DNA from: Paulinella micropora
Lineage: Eukaryota > Cercozoa > Imbricatea > Euglyphida > Paulinellidae
Direction of reading: 5' to 3'
Assembly (NCBI GenBank): GCA_019918135.1
Contig: WBZZ01006424.1
Location: forward strand, 21,001 to 85,000
Length of the DNA stretch: 64,000 nucleotides
Position numbers and translations under genes: made by a program. The notes beneath the pieces are model-generated. The model did no database searches, had not been told where the DNA came from, and saw only the letters and a list, made by a program, of their open reading frames with translations. Within the stretch, counting starts at the first letter, position 1. Every line of letters starts with the position of its first letter. Below are positions 63,878-64,000 of the stretch, piece after piece.

Positions 63878-64000
63878 AGCCCAATGGCCTCAAGGCGTTA
63901 AACTGTGACGCCAACTCATAACCCTTTGGTGGTAGATGCTGGGGAGGAGGGTCGTTGCGCGCGTAAAAGATCTTAAACTCCGCATATGCTGGTTGATAGC

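Overview
The window is eukaryotic nuclear DNA, probably from a protist or alga, carrying two degenerate, inverted copies of an integrated DNA virus of the Polinton-like virus (PLV)/virophage type. The viral DNA is AT-rich and gene-dense. The flank after about 56,536 is GC-rich and holds a paralogous host gene pair, an F-box-like gene and tRNA-derived SINEs with (ATT)n tails. The host cannot be named from this sequence.

Layout. Left viral copy, 1-23,681: fibre with an S74 chaperone domain, membrane protein, packaging ATPase, small basic capsid protein, adenain-like protease, penton-like protein, major capsid protein (MCP), a surface-protein candidate, DUF3223-like protein, lipase, protein-primed DNA polymerase, two small genes, a 413-bp palindrome, a telomere resolvase (protelomerase)-like gene, two accessory genes, a 1.3-kb repeat-rich gap, a primase-helicase and an AT-hook protein. 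From 23,680 to 27,505 lies a 3.8-kb block of small genes bounded by 121/122-bp inverted repeats. From 27,506 to 31,883 lies host DNA with a gag-like retroelement cut off at its protease motif, plus coding scraps. The right viral copy (31,884-56,535, opposite orientation) repeats left positions 6,760-23,681 almost base for base. A 7.8-kb DNA transposon with TIRs of about 0.67 kb (32,758-40,552) interrupts its primase-helicase. From 56,536 on is host DNA, starting inside a truncated host gene.

How the genes fit together. Morphogenesis is represented by MCP, penton, ATPase, protease and fibre. Replication is represented by protein-primed PolB and a PrimPol plus SF2 helicase of the herpesvirus origin-binding type. 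The unusual part is a protelomerase-like recombinase next to a long interrupted palindrome. This is the arrangement used by phage N15-type replicons to make covalently closed hairpin telomeres, and it suggests the integrated form is circularly permuted relative to a hairpin-ended linear virus.

State of decay. Most viral genes carry frameshifts or stops. Many are shared by both copies and so predate the duplication; others are private, so each copy sometimes keeps an intact version (for example the DUF3223-like gene in the right copy). Nothing suggests that either copy could make particles as it stands.
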